From QYOJ01 sp043806735 (GTDB lineage: Bacteria; Bacteroidota; Bacteroidia; Bacteroidales; FEN-979): a DNA stretch of 27,773 nucleotides. The position numbers and the translations under genes were made by a program. The notes beneath the pieces were generated by a model, which saw only the letters and a program-made list of their open reading frames with translations, was not told the origin of the DNA and searched no databases. Shown here piece after piece: positions 7,663 to 15,797 of the stretch. The first letter of the stretch is position 1; each line of letters starts with the position of its first letter. The stretch covers positions 1 to 27,773 of the forward strand of contig JAZDGR010000017.1 of the NCBI GenBank assembly GCA_043806735.1. The letters run 5' to 3'.

Positions 7663-10420
7663 AATTCCCGAGTTTAAACAACCAGGTGATCGTGAAAATG
7701 GGTACACCAATGACGGTATATTGGTAACTGTTAATTTTTCCATCTTCCAGTTTGAAGTAAACCGAATATGGATTATCCCGGCCGGTTACATTGTATAAGT
7801 TGAATATGAATGAACTATGGAGAAATTTATTCCTTCTGAGGTTTCCCTCGATGGTCAGGGAGAGGTCGAGCCTGAAATAGTCGGGGATGCGGTATTCGTT
7901 GCGGTTGGAATAATCCACGTAAGGGATGCCGTTGATATAGTAAACCGAAACGGGGTATGTTACCGGCCTGCCGGTTTGGTAGGTTACAACGCCGGAGGCA
8001 GTCACCCTGCGGCTGAAATGGTAAATGATCACTGTGTTCAGCACATGCGGGATATCGTAGTTCGCCGGGTAGGCAAGTCCGTTGTTGATGCGTTCCCAGG
8101 GCTGATCACCGTCTACCTTTACGACAGAGCGCGAAAAGGTATAGGCCAGCCACCCTTCCAGTCTCCGGCCGCTGCGGCGGAGCAGGAATTCTATCCCGTA
8201 AGCATCCTGGTTGCCGGGCAAAACAGCAGTTTCCACAAGCGGATTACCGAGAAAATCCGCCCCGTCGATGAATTCAGGGTAATTGACCGTTCGCTTGTAA
8301 TAGAGTTCGAGAGAAGTTTCCCATCCCAGCAGGGGAAAGGTGCGGAAAATCCCGGCAGAAATCTGGTTGCTCCTGGCCGGGGGAATATGGTAATCAGCTA
8401 GTTTCCACTGGGAATTTGGCGACAGGGCGATGGTATTATTCAGCACGAAAAGGTTCTGGTGCATCTGGTTGAAGGCGACCTTCACCGTTCCGTTTGCATC
8501 CGTACGTATGTTCACTGCGGCCCGGATATCCGGCTCGAAATACCATTTGATTGCCTGCCAGTTGCCAAACTGCAGGGTGTCGTTAATGTAACGTGGGTCT
8601 TTGGGTGCACCGGGATAATATGTGCAAACCGTCCTGGGTCCAAGCGGGTTGAAGAGTGTGAGCCTGAGTCCGGCGGAAATGTTCATCCAGGGAAGAATAT
8701 CATGAGAATCGGAAAGATAAAGGGCACTCTCGATACCTTGATCCTGGCCAAGCTCGACTGGCAATCTCAATGATTTTTCACCATAGGGCATAACGGTTCC
8801 CCTGTCGAGTTTGAGAAAGGTAATGCCTGCACCGTATTGAAGGATGTTCTTAGATGTAAGGTCGTGTGTAAAGTCGGCATTAAACCGGTAATCGCCAATA
8901 AGATATGAATGCTCATAAGCTAGGTTCGGTTCCTGTTGATCGATGGTACTGAAGGCGTACTGAGATCCTGTCACGGAAAAATCGGCGCGCATGGAGGTGC
9001 TGAAATAATGGCTTAAATTAATCGAAGCGCCGTTGGTGGAATACTTATAGGAATTGATATCGGAGAGCCTGAACTCATCCTGGCTATGGTATACAAAGAG
9101 GGATAACTTGCTTTTGCGGAAATCGTAATTCCACGAGGCCGATAAGTCGTTGAAGCCGGCTTTGCTGGTGCGGATCACAGGGTCATTGATCTTGCTGAGG
9201 ATCCAGTCGGAGTATAGATAGCGGCCACTGAGCAGGAATGAACTCGTCTCTTTTTTTAACGGGCCTTCCACTGAAAGATTGGCGGCTACCGGGCTGATAC
9301 CGCCGCGGGCGGTGAAGCGTTTGCGGTTCCCCTGCCTGCCTATGATGTTGAATACCGAGCTAAGCCGCCCGCCGTACTGGGCAGGAATATACCCTTTGTA
9401 AATGGAGAAATCTTTTACTATATCGGCATTGAAGGCAGGAAAGAAGCCAAAGAGGTGAGAGGTGTTGTAAATCGGTATTCTATTGATATAGAAGGCATTC
9501 TGGTCGTAGTTCCCGCCACGGACGTTAAGTCCGGCCGAGCCTTCACCTACTGTGACAATACCCGGCAACATCTCCGAGACTTTCAGGATATCGCGTTCGC
9601 CCATCATCATCGGGATCTCCTTGATCGCTTTGGCAGAGATCATTTCCAAGCCGGGGTCCTTGAACCGGATATTCATCTGCCGGTCGCCAAAGACCACCAC
9701 CTCCTTCATCTGTATGGCCGATTCCTTCATCTCGATGTTGAACTCCCCGTGGGAAAGAACTTCGAGGAAATATTTCTTTGTCTCCAGTCCCATGAAGGCA
9801 AAAACGGCGGTATAACTGCCGGGTTTCAGCACCAAACTCAAAAAGCCGTTCTGGTCGGTGGCCGTACCTGCTTTGGTCTCCTCCAGGAACATCGTGGCAC
9901 CAATTACTGCTTCTCCGGTCTGTTGTTCGGTGATCCGGCCGCGAATGGTTACCCTGGAACCGCTCCCTGCAAGTCCTTTTTTGCCCACCCGCAGGGTTTG
10001 CATTGCATCAGCTTTTCTCCCTGTGAGATAACGTTCTTCGCTCTGGGTGAGTGCCCTGGTACCCGGAGCGGAGCTGTCGGATTGCAACTGCTGTATCTCA
10101 AAACGGGGCACCCCCTCCGGAAGTATTTCACCCGGCATTACGACCAGGTCATCATTCCAGACTGATACTTCGAGCCCTGTGCCATTCAGGGTCATTTCAG
10201 TTGCAGTTATTACACTGATGCTGTCTGCATCAATGGTCACCTTTAACCCTTGTACCCAGGATTCACGAAAATAGATCCTCACCCCGGATTCATGGGTAAT
10301 AAAATCGCAGAATTCTGTGAACGGCAATTCATTGAAGTGACAGGAAACCAGGGTGTCGGGGCCTTTATCCTGGGCGGGATAGCCAAAAAACAGCAGGTGT
10401 ATGAACAGCAGGATTTTCAT
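7649..10420 (-). CDS. TonB-dependent outer-membrane receptor with STN domain
   Basis: The start chosen is the ATG at 10420 (MKILLFIHLLFFG). It follows an AAGGTG-type ribosome site that overlaps the stop of the preceding gene; a TTG at 10441 is less likely. The 923-residue product has a signal peptide, then an STN (secretin/TonB short N-terminal) domain at about 20-90 (F-N-E-L-P-F-T-E-F), a carboxypeptidase-regulatory-like domain at about 150-235 (G-R-I-T-E-x-x-T-G-E), a plug at about 245-360 (L-P-G-I-V-T-V-G-E-G, N-V-R-G-G-N-Y-D-Q) and a long beta barrel to the C-terminus. It would move a ligand across the outer membrane using TonB energy, or have lost transport for a structural role. STN domains commonly contact an anti-sigma factor, but no sigma/anti-sigma pair is in the window. 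The ligand is unknown. Confidence 0.93.
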   Translation of the reverse strand: MKILLFIHLLFFGYPAQDKGPDTLVSCHFNELPFTEFCDFITHESGVRIYFRESWVQGLKVTIDADSISVITATEMTLNGTGLEVSVWNDDLVVMPGEILPEGVPRFEIQQLQSDSSAPGTRALTQSEERYLTGRKADAMQTLRVGKKGLAGSGSRVTIRGRITEQQTGEAVIGATMFLEETKAGTATDQNGFLSLVLKPGSYTAVFAFMGLETKKYFLEVLSHGEFNIEMKESAIQMKEVVVFGDRQMNIRFKDPGLEMISAKAIKEIPMMMGERDILKVSEMLPGIVTVGEGSAGLNVRGGNYDQNAFYINRIPIYNTSHLFGFFPAFNADIVKDFSIYKGYIPAQYGGRLSSVFNIIGRQGNRKRFTARGGISPVAANLSVEGPLKKETSSFLLSGRYLYSDWILSKINDPVIRTSKAGFNDLSASWNYDFRKSKLSLFVYHSQDEFRLSDINSYKYSTNGASINLSHYFSTSMRADFSVTGSQYAFSTIDQQEPNLAYEHSYLIGDYRFNADFTHDLTSKNILQYGAGITFLKLDRGTVMPYGEKSLRLPVELGQDQGIESALYLSDSHDILPWMNISAGLRLTLFNPLGPRTVCTYYPGAPKDPRYINDTLQFGNWQAIKWYFEPDIRAAVNIRTDANGTVKVAFNQMHQNLFVLNNTIALSPNSQWKLADYHIPPARSNQISAGIFRTFPLLGWETSLELYYKRTVNYPEFIDGADFLGNPLVETAVLPGNQDAYGIEFLLRRSGRRLEGWLAYTFSRSVVKVDGDQPWERINNGLAYPANYDIPHVLNTVIIYHFSRRVTASGVVTYQTGRPVTYPVSVYYINGIPYVDYSNRNEYRIPDYFRLDLSLTIEGNLRRNKFLHSSFIFNLYNVTGRDNPYSVYFKLEDGKINSYQYTVIGVPIFTITWLFKLGNYASD

Positions 10421-10424
10421 CACC

Positions 10425-11117
10425 TTATTTGATGTTACCAATAAAGGTAATCATTTCCGCCATCGCCCGGTCGGAGGCTTTTTTCATTTTGACTTTGTTT
10501 TTGCGCAGGTAACTTTTTATCTCCGGCCTATGCCCCGGGTCAAAAAGTCTGATCAGGCTTCGTTTAGTCCTGAATGGTTTGAGTTGCCCATCCATAAAGA
10601 CATAAGAATCCCTGACGGCACGGGTAAATGTATAATCAGAAGATCCGATGGCGGCATCCAGATTCAGGTTTTTTCGCCAATAATAAAGTATCCGTACCGG
10701 ACCTTCACCCAGCACCTGATAGAAGTGCGGTTCCTGTTCTAGGTTGAGGAATTCAAAATTCATGTTACCCAGGCGGAAGCTTTTCATCCACGCTTTTGAC
10801 ACTTCGATGATATTCAGGGCACCCCTTTCATCTTCATACTGTAGCAAAAGCTGCTGGTTGAATATGTCATAATTCAGGGTGATGTCCTGATAGCATTTTC
10901 CCTTGAGGGTCACGCTGCCGACAAAGTAATCCTGTGAAAGGAGGTATTGATGTCCGTTGGTGCCTGAGGGAAGGAAATAGTTGTATTTTTTCCCATTGCA
11001 GAGTGTTTGATCCAGGCCATAGACCCGGTCCAAAACCTTTACAGCATCCTGGGATATCAGTGTTCCTGAAAAGGAGAAAAGGATAATAAGTAATAATGAG
11101 CACATGATGCTTTTCAT
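10425..11117 (-). CDS. Secreted protein of unknown function, first gene of TonB operon
   Basis: The 230-residue protein starts with a clear Sec signal peptide (MKSIMCSLLLIILFSFSG, cleavage near S-Q-D). The mature part is beta-strand rich with many aromatic residues (F-L-N-L-E-Q-E-P-H-F-Y, Y-Y-W-R-K). It ends in a basic helix, K-S-Y-L-R-K-N-K-V-K-M-K-K. I do not recognise the family. It lies just before the TonB receptor, with 4 bases between its stop and the receptor ATG, so it belongs to that operon and may be periplasmic. Its start is only 18 bases downstream of the acyl carrier protein stop, so it may be transcribed together with the AT-rich cassette. GC content rises here compared with the cassette. 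Confidence 0.8.
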   Translation of the reverse strand: MKSIMCSLLLIILFSFSGTLISQDAVKVLDRVYGLDQTLCNGKKYNYFLPSGTNGHQYLLSQDYFVGSVTLKGKCYQDITLNYDIFNQQLLLQYEDERGALNIIEVSKAWMKSFRLGNMNFEFLNLEQEPHFYQVLGEGPVRILYYWRKNLNLDAAIGSSDYTFTRAVRDSYVFMDGQLKPFRTKRSLIRLFDPGHRPEIKSYLRKNKVKMKKASDRAMAEMITFIGNIK

Positions 11118-11135
11118 CCGTAAAGAGTTAGATCG

Positions 11136-11384
11136 TTACATCGATATATTGTTCTTTATTTTCAATTTGATGTTTTCCAATATTTTATCAAATGAATCTA
11201 AGGATGCTATTTCTTCCATTAAAAAGGAAACGCTAAAAGCTTCTTCTATTTCCATAATAAGTCGAAGTTGCCCTAGACTATCCCATTCCTGCAACTCAAA
11301 TTGTCTGGTTTCTACTGATATTTTTTCTTGAAGAACGCTAAAGGTATGAGAAAACACTTTTTTCAATTCTTGTTCTAATTCCAT
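11136..11384 (-). CDS. Acyl carrier protein
   Basis: The 82-residue acidic helical protein carries the phosphopantetheine attachment motif: E-W-D-S-L-G-Q with the modifiable Ser at residue 36. The length is standard for a stand-alone acyl carrier protein. It starts 10 bases after the stop of the FkbH-like gene, which is the usual partner: FkbH-type proteins load a glyceryl-type group from a phosphorylated three-carbon donor onto an ACP in polyketide systems. It is the last gene of the cassette. It is unlikely to be the housekeeping fatty-acid ACP, which sits in fab operons and has the sequence D-S-L-D rather than D-S-L-G. The DNA is AT-rich compared with the genes downstream. Confidence 0.88.
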   Translation of the reverse strand: MELEQELKKVFSHTFSVLQEKISVETRQFELQEWDSLGQLRLIMEIEEAFSVSFLMEEIASLDSFDKILENIKLKIKNNISM

Positions 11385-11394
11385 ACTATAATCT

Positions 11395-12954
11395 TTATTC
11401 TAAGTTTATTATAAATTTGTTATTTTCAGTGGAAGTAAAACCGTTTATAATGTAAAAATCTTTCGCAACACCATTTCGTGATGTTTCTGAATAAAATGCT
11501 TCTATCGTTTTTATTTTATCTTTTTCTAGCTCTTTGATAATATATTCTAAAAAGGCAAATTCTACCCTTCTCCCCAAAACTCTACAACTTATTAGGAATG
11601 AATCAATAAGGGCTTTTTTTTCATCAATCTTAACAATAGCGCATCCAATTATACCTTCATTCCCAAATTTGTCTTCATATTCACAAGCAAATATTTTAAA
11701 ATTTGGGATTCCTAACATTGCTTTTATTTCTGTGTCAGAATATCTTTTTACTGTCAAATTAAACTGATTTGTCTTTTGTGTCAACTGAGCGATTCGATAA
11801 CACAAATCAATCGATGGATGAAAAATAGTCAGCTTTACATTGAGTTGTTTTATAAAACTATCATAATCCAGGTGTTTCTTAATTTTTTTTCTATCAATAT
11901 TTCGTTTGTACTGTTGTGTTTTTTCGGTGTCTTCTTTAGTCAATTTTCTCCTCCCGAAAAAGGGATAGACTACATCAGTAACAAACCACTGGTTTAATAC
12001 TGAAACATCTTTTGGGAAATCTACTACAACAACCTCTGGAAGACTTAGCCTTACAAGCTCTCTTTCAACCGGATTGTCATCTAAAAACACCATTGAAACT
12101 AATCCTAAATCCAATGACGTTGCTATTTGAATTATATTATCAGGCTTATGATTCCAATTTATTTCATGACAAATAAAGTCATCCCATGACAACTGGATAC
12201 TATTGTTTTTTTCAAAAACCTCTTTGACCTCTTTTTCATTATTTTTAGAGCAAATGGCTAATAAGACTCCTGTTTGCTGAAGTTGCTTTATTTTTTTTTG
12301 AAAATCAAGAAAAACACGTGCTATCCCCTCTTGCGAAAGTTGAATGTTTTGCCAACCATCTTCACCAACAACTCCACCCCAAAGCGTATTATCCAAATCC
12401 ACGATGAGAACTTTTTTGGTTTGCCCCAATAAGCAAAAAAGCACATTTTTCAATTCTTGTGCTAAAACTATAAAACCTTGATGTGAATGTTTTATTCTAC
12501 CTAGATACCAAAATTTATCATCGAAAAGGGTCTTGTATCCGTAAAAACTAATTAATCGATTAAAATCAAAAATAAAAATATTGTCATTTTTCGAAGCAAG
12601 AGAGTTTAATGAATTATTGAGCTCGGACTCAAAAATAGAATCCTTACTTGAATATGTTAATACAGAATATGGTGGGTAAGAAAAATTTGATACAATAAAA
12701 TAGGCGCTTTTATTCTTTTCTGTGTACGCCTCAATACTTGTAAATAAATCTGAAATATCTGATTGAAACTCTTCCGCATTTATATAAATAAAAATAAAGT
12801 CAGGCAAAAATGCATATAAACCCGATTCTGTATTTAGCAACTCGTTCTGCCACTGGTTATATCCGGCAAAATATAATTCGAAAGAATCAGTTTTTTGTAA
12901 ATGATTTCTCAACGGATCAATGTTTATATTACTTAATATCGCTAATTTAGTCAT
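11395..12954 (-). CDS. FkbH-like HAD-superfamily protein with GNAT-like C-terminus
   Basis: The 519-residue protein has an N-terminal domain of about 180 residues, a HAD phosphatase-like core at about 180-315 and a C-terminal acetyltransferase-like part. HAD motifs are visible: D-L-D-N-T (186-190), C-S-K-N-N (235-239) and L-D-D-N (291-294). L-T-Q-K-T-N-Q-F-N-L (391-400) is the typical FkbH/HAD-IIIC signature. Characterised relatives dephosphorylate 1,3-bisphosphoglycerate and transfer glycerate to an acyl carrier protein, and the adjacent ACP fits that. Which group is loaded here is inference. The start follows the GNAT stop by 6 bases, so the genes are co-transcribed. The DNA is strongly AT-rich. 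Similar genes occur in surface polysaccharide loci as well as polyketide loci. Confidence 0.9.
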   Translation of the reverse strand: MTKLAILSNINIDPLRNHLQKTDSFELYFAGYNQWQNELLNTESGLYAFLPDFIFIYINAEEFQSDISDLFTSIEAYTEKNKSAYFIVSNFSYPPYSVLTYSSKDSIFESELNNSLNSLASKNDNIFIFDFNRLISFYGYKTLFDDKFWYLGRIKHSHQGFIVLAQELKNVLFCLLGQTKKVLIVDLDNTLWGGVVGEDGWQNIQLSQEGIARVFLDFQKKIKQLQQTGVLLAICSKNNEKEVKEVFEKNNSIQLSWDDFICHEINWNHKPDNIIQIATSLDLGLVSMVFLDDNPVERELVRLSLPEVVVVDFPKDVSVLNQWFVTDVVYPFFGRRKLTKEDTEKTQQYKRNIDRKKIKKHLDYDSFIKQLNVKLTIFHPSIDLCYRIAQLTQKTNQFNLTVKRYSDTEIKAMLGIPNFKIFACEYEDKFGNEGIIGCAIVKIDEKKALIDSFLISCRVLGRRVEFAFLEYIIKELEKDKIKTIEAFYSETSRNGVAKDFYIINGFTSTENNKFIINLE

Positions 12955-12960
12955 ATCAAT

Positions 12961-14046
12961 TCAGGTAAAAACTGTATCACCATCACCTTCTTGAAACGAA
13001 AATGATGCAATATTTATTTTTTTCGATATAATATATGGTCGTTTTATTTTTTTTGAAAAAACAAATCGTCCTCTATTCTTTTTTATTGTATTTGCCAATC
13101 TTTTATCAAAAGATGTTATTATTTTTAGCTTTTCCTTGTGTGCTTTAATTAAAATATAGGCCACAATATCCTTCACTACATCATCAATGGCATATACATA
13201 AGATATGGTAAGAGCCTTATCCCTTATTTTTAACAAAATAAATCCCAGGAGCTTTTTCTCTTGATAAATTTTTAAAGAACAATATTCAAATTGCTCTGAC
13301 TTGGACGAAAAGAAATATCGTTGACTTTCTTTATCTGATTTCCCTTGTAGAACCCAAGGATAAGCAATAATCCACTCAAAATGTTCTGCCGCTCTTTTGA
13401 TATATTTATTTTCTTTATGAAAAAAGTCTATAAACGATTGAAAATATTCATCAAAAAAAGAGTTCTCAACAAGGTGGAATTTTCTTTCAAATTTTTTATA
13501 AGCAAGAGTTCTTACAGATAAAAATAGATTAAAAAAATTATCAATCCCTCTTAAAAATGGTTTTAAAAATGACGCTTTCGGAATACGGCTTATGATAATA
13601 TCAGCAAAGCAAAAAACTAAATAAAATCTGTGTCCGGTTTTGAAAGTTGTAGGATGAAAAATACCAAGACTCTGATACGTTTTTCCTAATGATGGAGCAA
13701 AATTGGAGATAAATAATTGATCTTTATATCGCTTTATTAATGGAAAAAAAAGAGATGATGCTAAATTACTATTTCTATATGGTTCATCTACCCAAAAACA
13801 GCTTAACCAATAAATTTTTTCTGGTATTCCATTAATATAACATACTCCGGGCAGAACTCCGACATAACCCATCAACGATTCATTTTCGTAAGCCACCCAT
13901 AAAAGAATATCGTCTTCCGAGCAATCAGGGTTGTGAATATGAGATAATGCTCTATGATAAGTGATTGGAATTTTATCCAAATTTTTAAAAAAATCAGATT
14001 CAATTAGCTCTGCCAGTTGTTCCCGGTTATAAAACTGTATTTGCAT
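12961..14046 (-). CDS. GNAT-family N-acetyltransferase-like protein
   Basis: The 361-residue protein has an N-terminal GNAT-like fold at about 1-150: L-W-V-A-Y-E-N-E-S-L-M-G-Y-V-G-V-L-P-G (beta strands 2-4), Y-W-L-S-C-F-W-V-D-E-P-Y-R-N (strand 4 and the pyrophosphate-binding region) and S-N-L-A-S-S-L-F. A second half (about 200-340) has strand patterns such as K-K-L-L-G-F-I-L-L-K that resemble another GNAT-like module. The gene starts within the stop of the deacetylase (TAATG, 1-base overlap), which means translational coupling. In this cassette it would acylate a sugar amine exposed by the deacetylase or an acyl-loaded intermediate. No substrate can be named, and the fold call is from motifs only. 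The DNA is AT-rich. Confidence 0.75.
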   Translation of the reverse strand: MQIQFYNREQLAELIESDFFKNLDKIPITYHRALSHIHNPDCSEDDILLWVAYENESLMGYVGVLPGVCYINGIPEKIYWLSCFWVDEPYRNSNLASSLFFPLIKRYKDQLFISNFAPSLGKTYQSLGIFHPTTFKTGHRFYLVFCFADIIISRIPKASFLKPFLRGIDNFFNLFLSVRTLAYKKFERKFHLVENSFFDEYFQSFIDFFHKENKYIKRAAEHFEWIIAYPWVLQGKSDKESQRYFFSSKSEQFEYCSLKIYQEKKLLGFILLKIRDKALTISYVYAIDDVVKDIVAYILIKAHKEKLKIITSFDKRLANTIKKNRGRFVFSKKIKRPYIISKKINIASFSFQEGDGDTVFT

Positions 14047-15065
14047 TAGCTTCTATTAATCACATGTTTTCTTACTAATCTTTTTAAAATAAAATACAAA
14101 TACTCTGGTTTGACTATATCTTCCGCACTTTTATAACCAAATACTTCCATTGGAGTTCTTTGAAGATTTGTTTTTATAAGGTCAAGTTTTAGACTGGCTG
14201 TGCCAAAAGTTAAATCCACAGCGTTACTAATTTTATCAAAAAATGTTTTTTTAACATCAAAATCAGTATATGGAAATGAAAATAAACGTTCTTTTATTTT
14301 AAAATTATCTATCAAATAATGTAAACAATCTAATGTTTGCTTAACCTGAGTCTCTTCTGGCAGCATATTATAATATGGATGAGAAACGGAATGCGCACCA
14401 ATGGAAAATCCTTTTTGAATTAATTCATTAATTTGATTTGTTGTTAAATATGGCTGATGTTTTGATAGATATTCCGAAAAACACACGTCGACAATTGGTG
14501 CTATAGTATCTAATATTTCCTTGTTTTGGTCTGTGATTCTTAGCAGGTCAAAAGCAGAATTATATTTTAAATTATGCTGATTAAAAATGCCAACAACGAC
14601 CTTCTTTTGTTCAAATGAAAGTTCTTTTTTATTAATCTTATCAATTAAGATGCTCGCTTTCATTCGGAAAAACATATCTTTATTGTCGATAAAAGCAATA
14701 TTTATAAAGCAAGTTGCAGGAATGCCTTGATGTAATAAGATTTGCGCAACAATATCGTAGAACTCGCGCAAACCATCATCAAATGAAAGAAAAAAACAAT
14801 TTTCTGTTATCGTATTCTTATTCTTCACATATTCATGTAAAAATGTATGTGAAACAGGCTTGAAGTTTTTTTGAAGAAAATCTAGATCTGTTTTAAAACG
14901 TGCTATTGTTGGTACTGGATAAAGGTACTTAATATGAACCAGATCATCATCTGATACCGTGTGGTAAAACGGAAGTAAAAGATGTCGATTTGCTAATCCT
15001 ATCAGCAAGTCAAGTTCTAATATTTTTGCGAATTTTGCTAATGTCTTTTTCAGAATTGTTCTCAT
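14046..15065 (-). CDS. Polysaccharide deacetylase-family protein (NodB-type)
   Basis: The 339-residue protein has the two catalytic motifs of carbohydrate esterase family 4. L-S-F-D-D-G-L (Asp-Asp at 96-97) supplies the base and a metal ligand, and G-A-H-S-V-S-H-P (His225 and His229) supplies the remaining metal ligands. The segment S-F-P-Y-T-D-F-D near 265 probably corresponds to motif 3 of this family. No signal peptide is obvious: the N-terminus (MRTILKKTLAKFAKILELDL) is an amphipathic basic helix, so cytoplasmic-face action on a lipid-linked or nascent glycan is plausible. It is first in the four-gene cassette and overlaps the GNAT gene by one base. The DNA is AT-rich. The product deacetylates an N-acetylated sugar, but which one is unknown. 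Confidence 0.87.
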   Translation of the reverse strand: MRTILKKTLAKFAKILELDLLIGLANRHLLLPFYHTVSDDDLVHIKYLYPVPTIARFKTDLDFLQKNFKPVSHTFLHEYVKNKNTITENCFFLSFDDGLREFYDIVAQILLHQGIPATCFINIAFIDNKDMFFRMKASILIDKINKKELSFEQKKVVVGIFNQHNLKYNSAFDLLRITDQNKEILDTIAPIVDVCFSEYLSKHQPYLTTNQINELIQKGFSIGAHSVSHPYYNMLPEETQVKQTLDCLHYLIDNFKIKERLFSFPYTDFDVKKTFFDKISNAVDLTFGTASLKLDLIKTNLQRTPMEVFGYKSAEDIVKPEYLYFILKRLVRKHVINRS

Positions 15066-15453
15066 CGAATATTAAATATCGTTGTGCTCTATTCTTTAGA
15101 TAAAACATATTTCATTGGCATTGCTGCTAACGCCAGTCCGTTTTAAATCCTTACGGATATTTGCACTATATGGTAAAATTACAAACTATTTAGGCAAGTT
15201 CGAAATACATTTCTTTTTTCTAAAAAAGTTGCTAATAGCCTTCTCACATTTATTTTTTGCCTTAGTATAGAGGAAAATGTGTTGAAAAAACGTGAACTAG
15301 GGGTTCCAAGAGCCTTTTTCAACAGTTGGTGACCTAAGGTTAATAGCCTGGTAAACAGTGTACACATACCTGATATCGTAGAAATTTCACTCTTATTGTT
15401 ATGGTTAAAGCATTGGGTGTGAATTTTATGACATTTGATTTTATTACATTTGA
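15066..15453. other. AT-rich non-coding stretch at the cassette edge, with a long inverted repeat
   Basis: No convincing gene was found. An inverted repeat joins TGTTGAAAAA (15280-15289) to TTTTTCAACA (15315-15324), with a smaller GAAC/GTTC stem inside its 25-base loop. A 92-codon minus-strand frame (15179-15457) crosses the repeat but has no signal of coding. The stretch upstream of the deacetylase has no clear -33/-7 promoter. Base composition stays low-GC until about 15455, where a host-like gene fragment begins. Confidence 0.45.
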
Positions 15454-15702
15454 TCAAACTTTTCAGGTATAACGGGAACGATATTACCTCTTACCCCCGA
15501 CCGGATTCCCGATTATCTCAACTTCTTTGATCACCGGGCGTTTACCGATAACCCTTTCTGGAAAAGTTGCTATTGTACCTACTACCAGCTCAGGGGAGAG
15601 GTGAAAGTGAGGTTCAAACCATATCTATATACGAACCTGGGCTTCCAGATTGCAGGAGAAAAACGAGGGCAGCAGATTATGCAACTAAAACTAAACCCAT
15701 GA
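15454..15702 (+). pseudogene. Fragment of a GNAT acetyltransferase gene, N-terminal part without start
   Basis: The frame is open for 82 codons from just after a TGA at 15451-15453 to a TGA at 15700, with no ATG start. The translation has I-P-D-Y-L-N-F-F-D-H-R-A-F-T-D-N-P-F-W-K followed by S-C-Y-C-T-Y-Y. This matches the N-terminal signature of a common GNAT-type family, where a Y-L-x-F-F-D x-x-A-F-x-D-N-P x-W and C-Y-C segment opens the protein. After residue 50 similarity fades and the gene stops. The upstream AT-rich cassette joins at about 15455, so the gene was probably cut by insertion of that DNA. The tail is degenerate. A functional product is very unlikely. Confidence 0.65.
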
Positions 15703-15724
15703 TTTTATTCACGAATTTTGCCTC

Positions 15725-15780
15725 GTGGTGCCGTGGTGCCTTGGTGCCGTGGTGCAGTGGTGCCATGGTGTCGTGGTGCA
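15725..15780. repeat. Tandem octamer repeat, seven copies of GTGGTGCC-like unit
   Basis: Seven consecutive 8-base units read GTGGTGCC, GTGGTGCC, TTGGTGCC, GTGGTGCA, GTGGTGCC, ATGGTGTC and GTGGTGCA. The repeat lies 17 bases upstream of the BMP-type lipoprotein start, so a change in copy number would alter the leader or promoter spacing of that gene. Whether the number varies cannot be seen here. Confidence 0.8.
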
Positions 15781-15797
15781 GTTAAACCAATCCTAAT

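Noticed and set aside
9455..10165. A 236-codon plus-strand frame inside the TonB receptor gene
   Set aside because: It lies antisense to a well-supported receptor gene and its translation shows no domain; long antisense frames are common in GC-richer genes.
15179..15457. A 92-codon minus-strand frame in the gene-free stretch
   Set aside because: It has no recognisable motif, crosses the 10-bp inverted repeat and has odd composition rich in Lys, Asn and Cys codons near its start; it is most likely chance.
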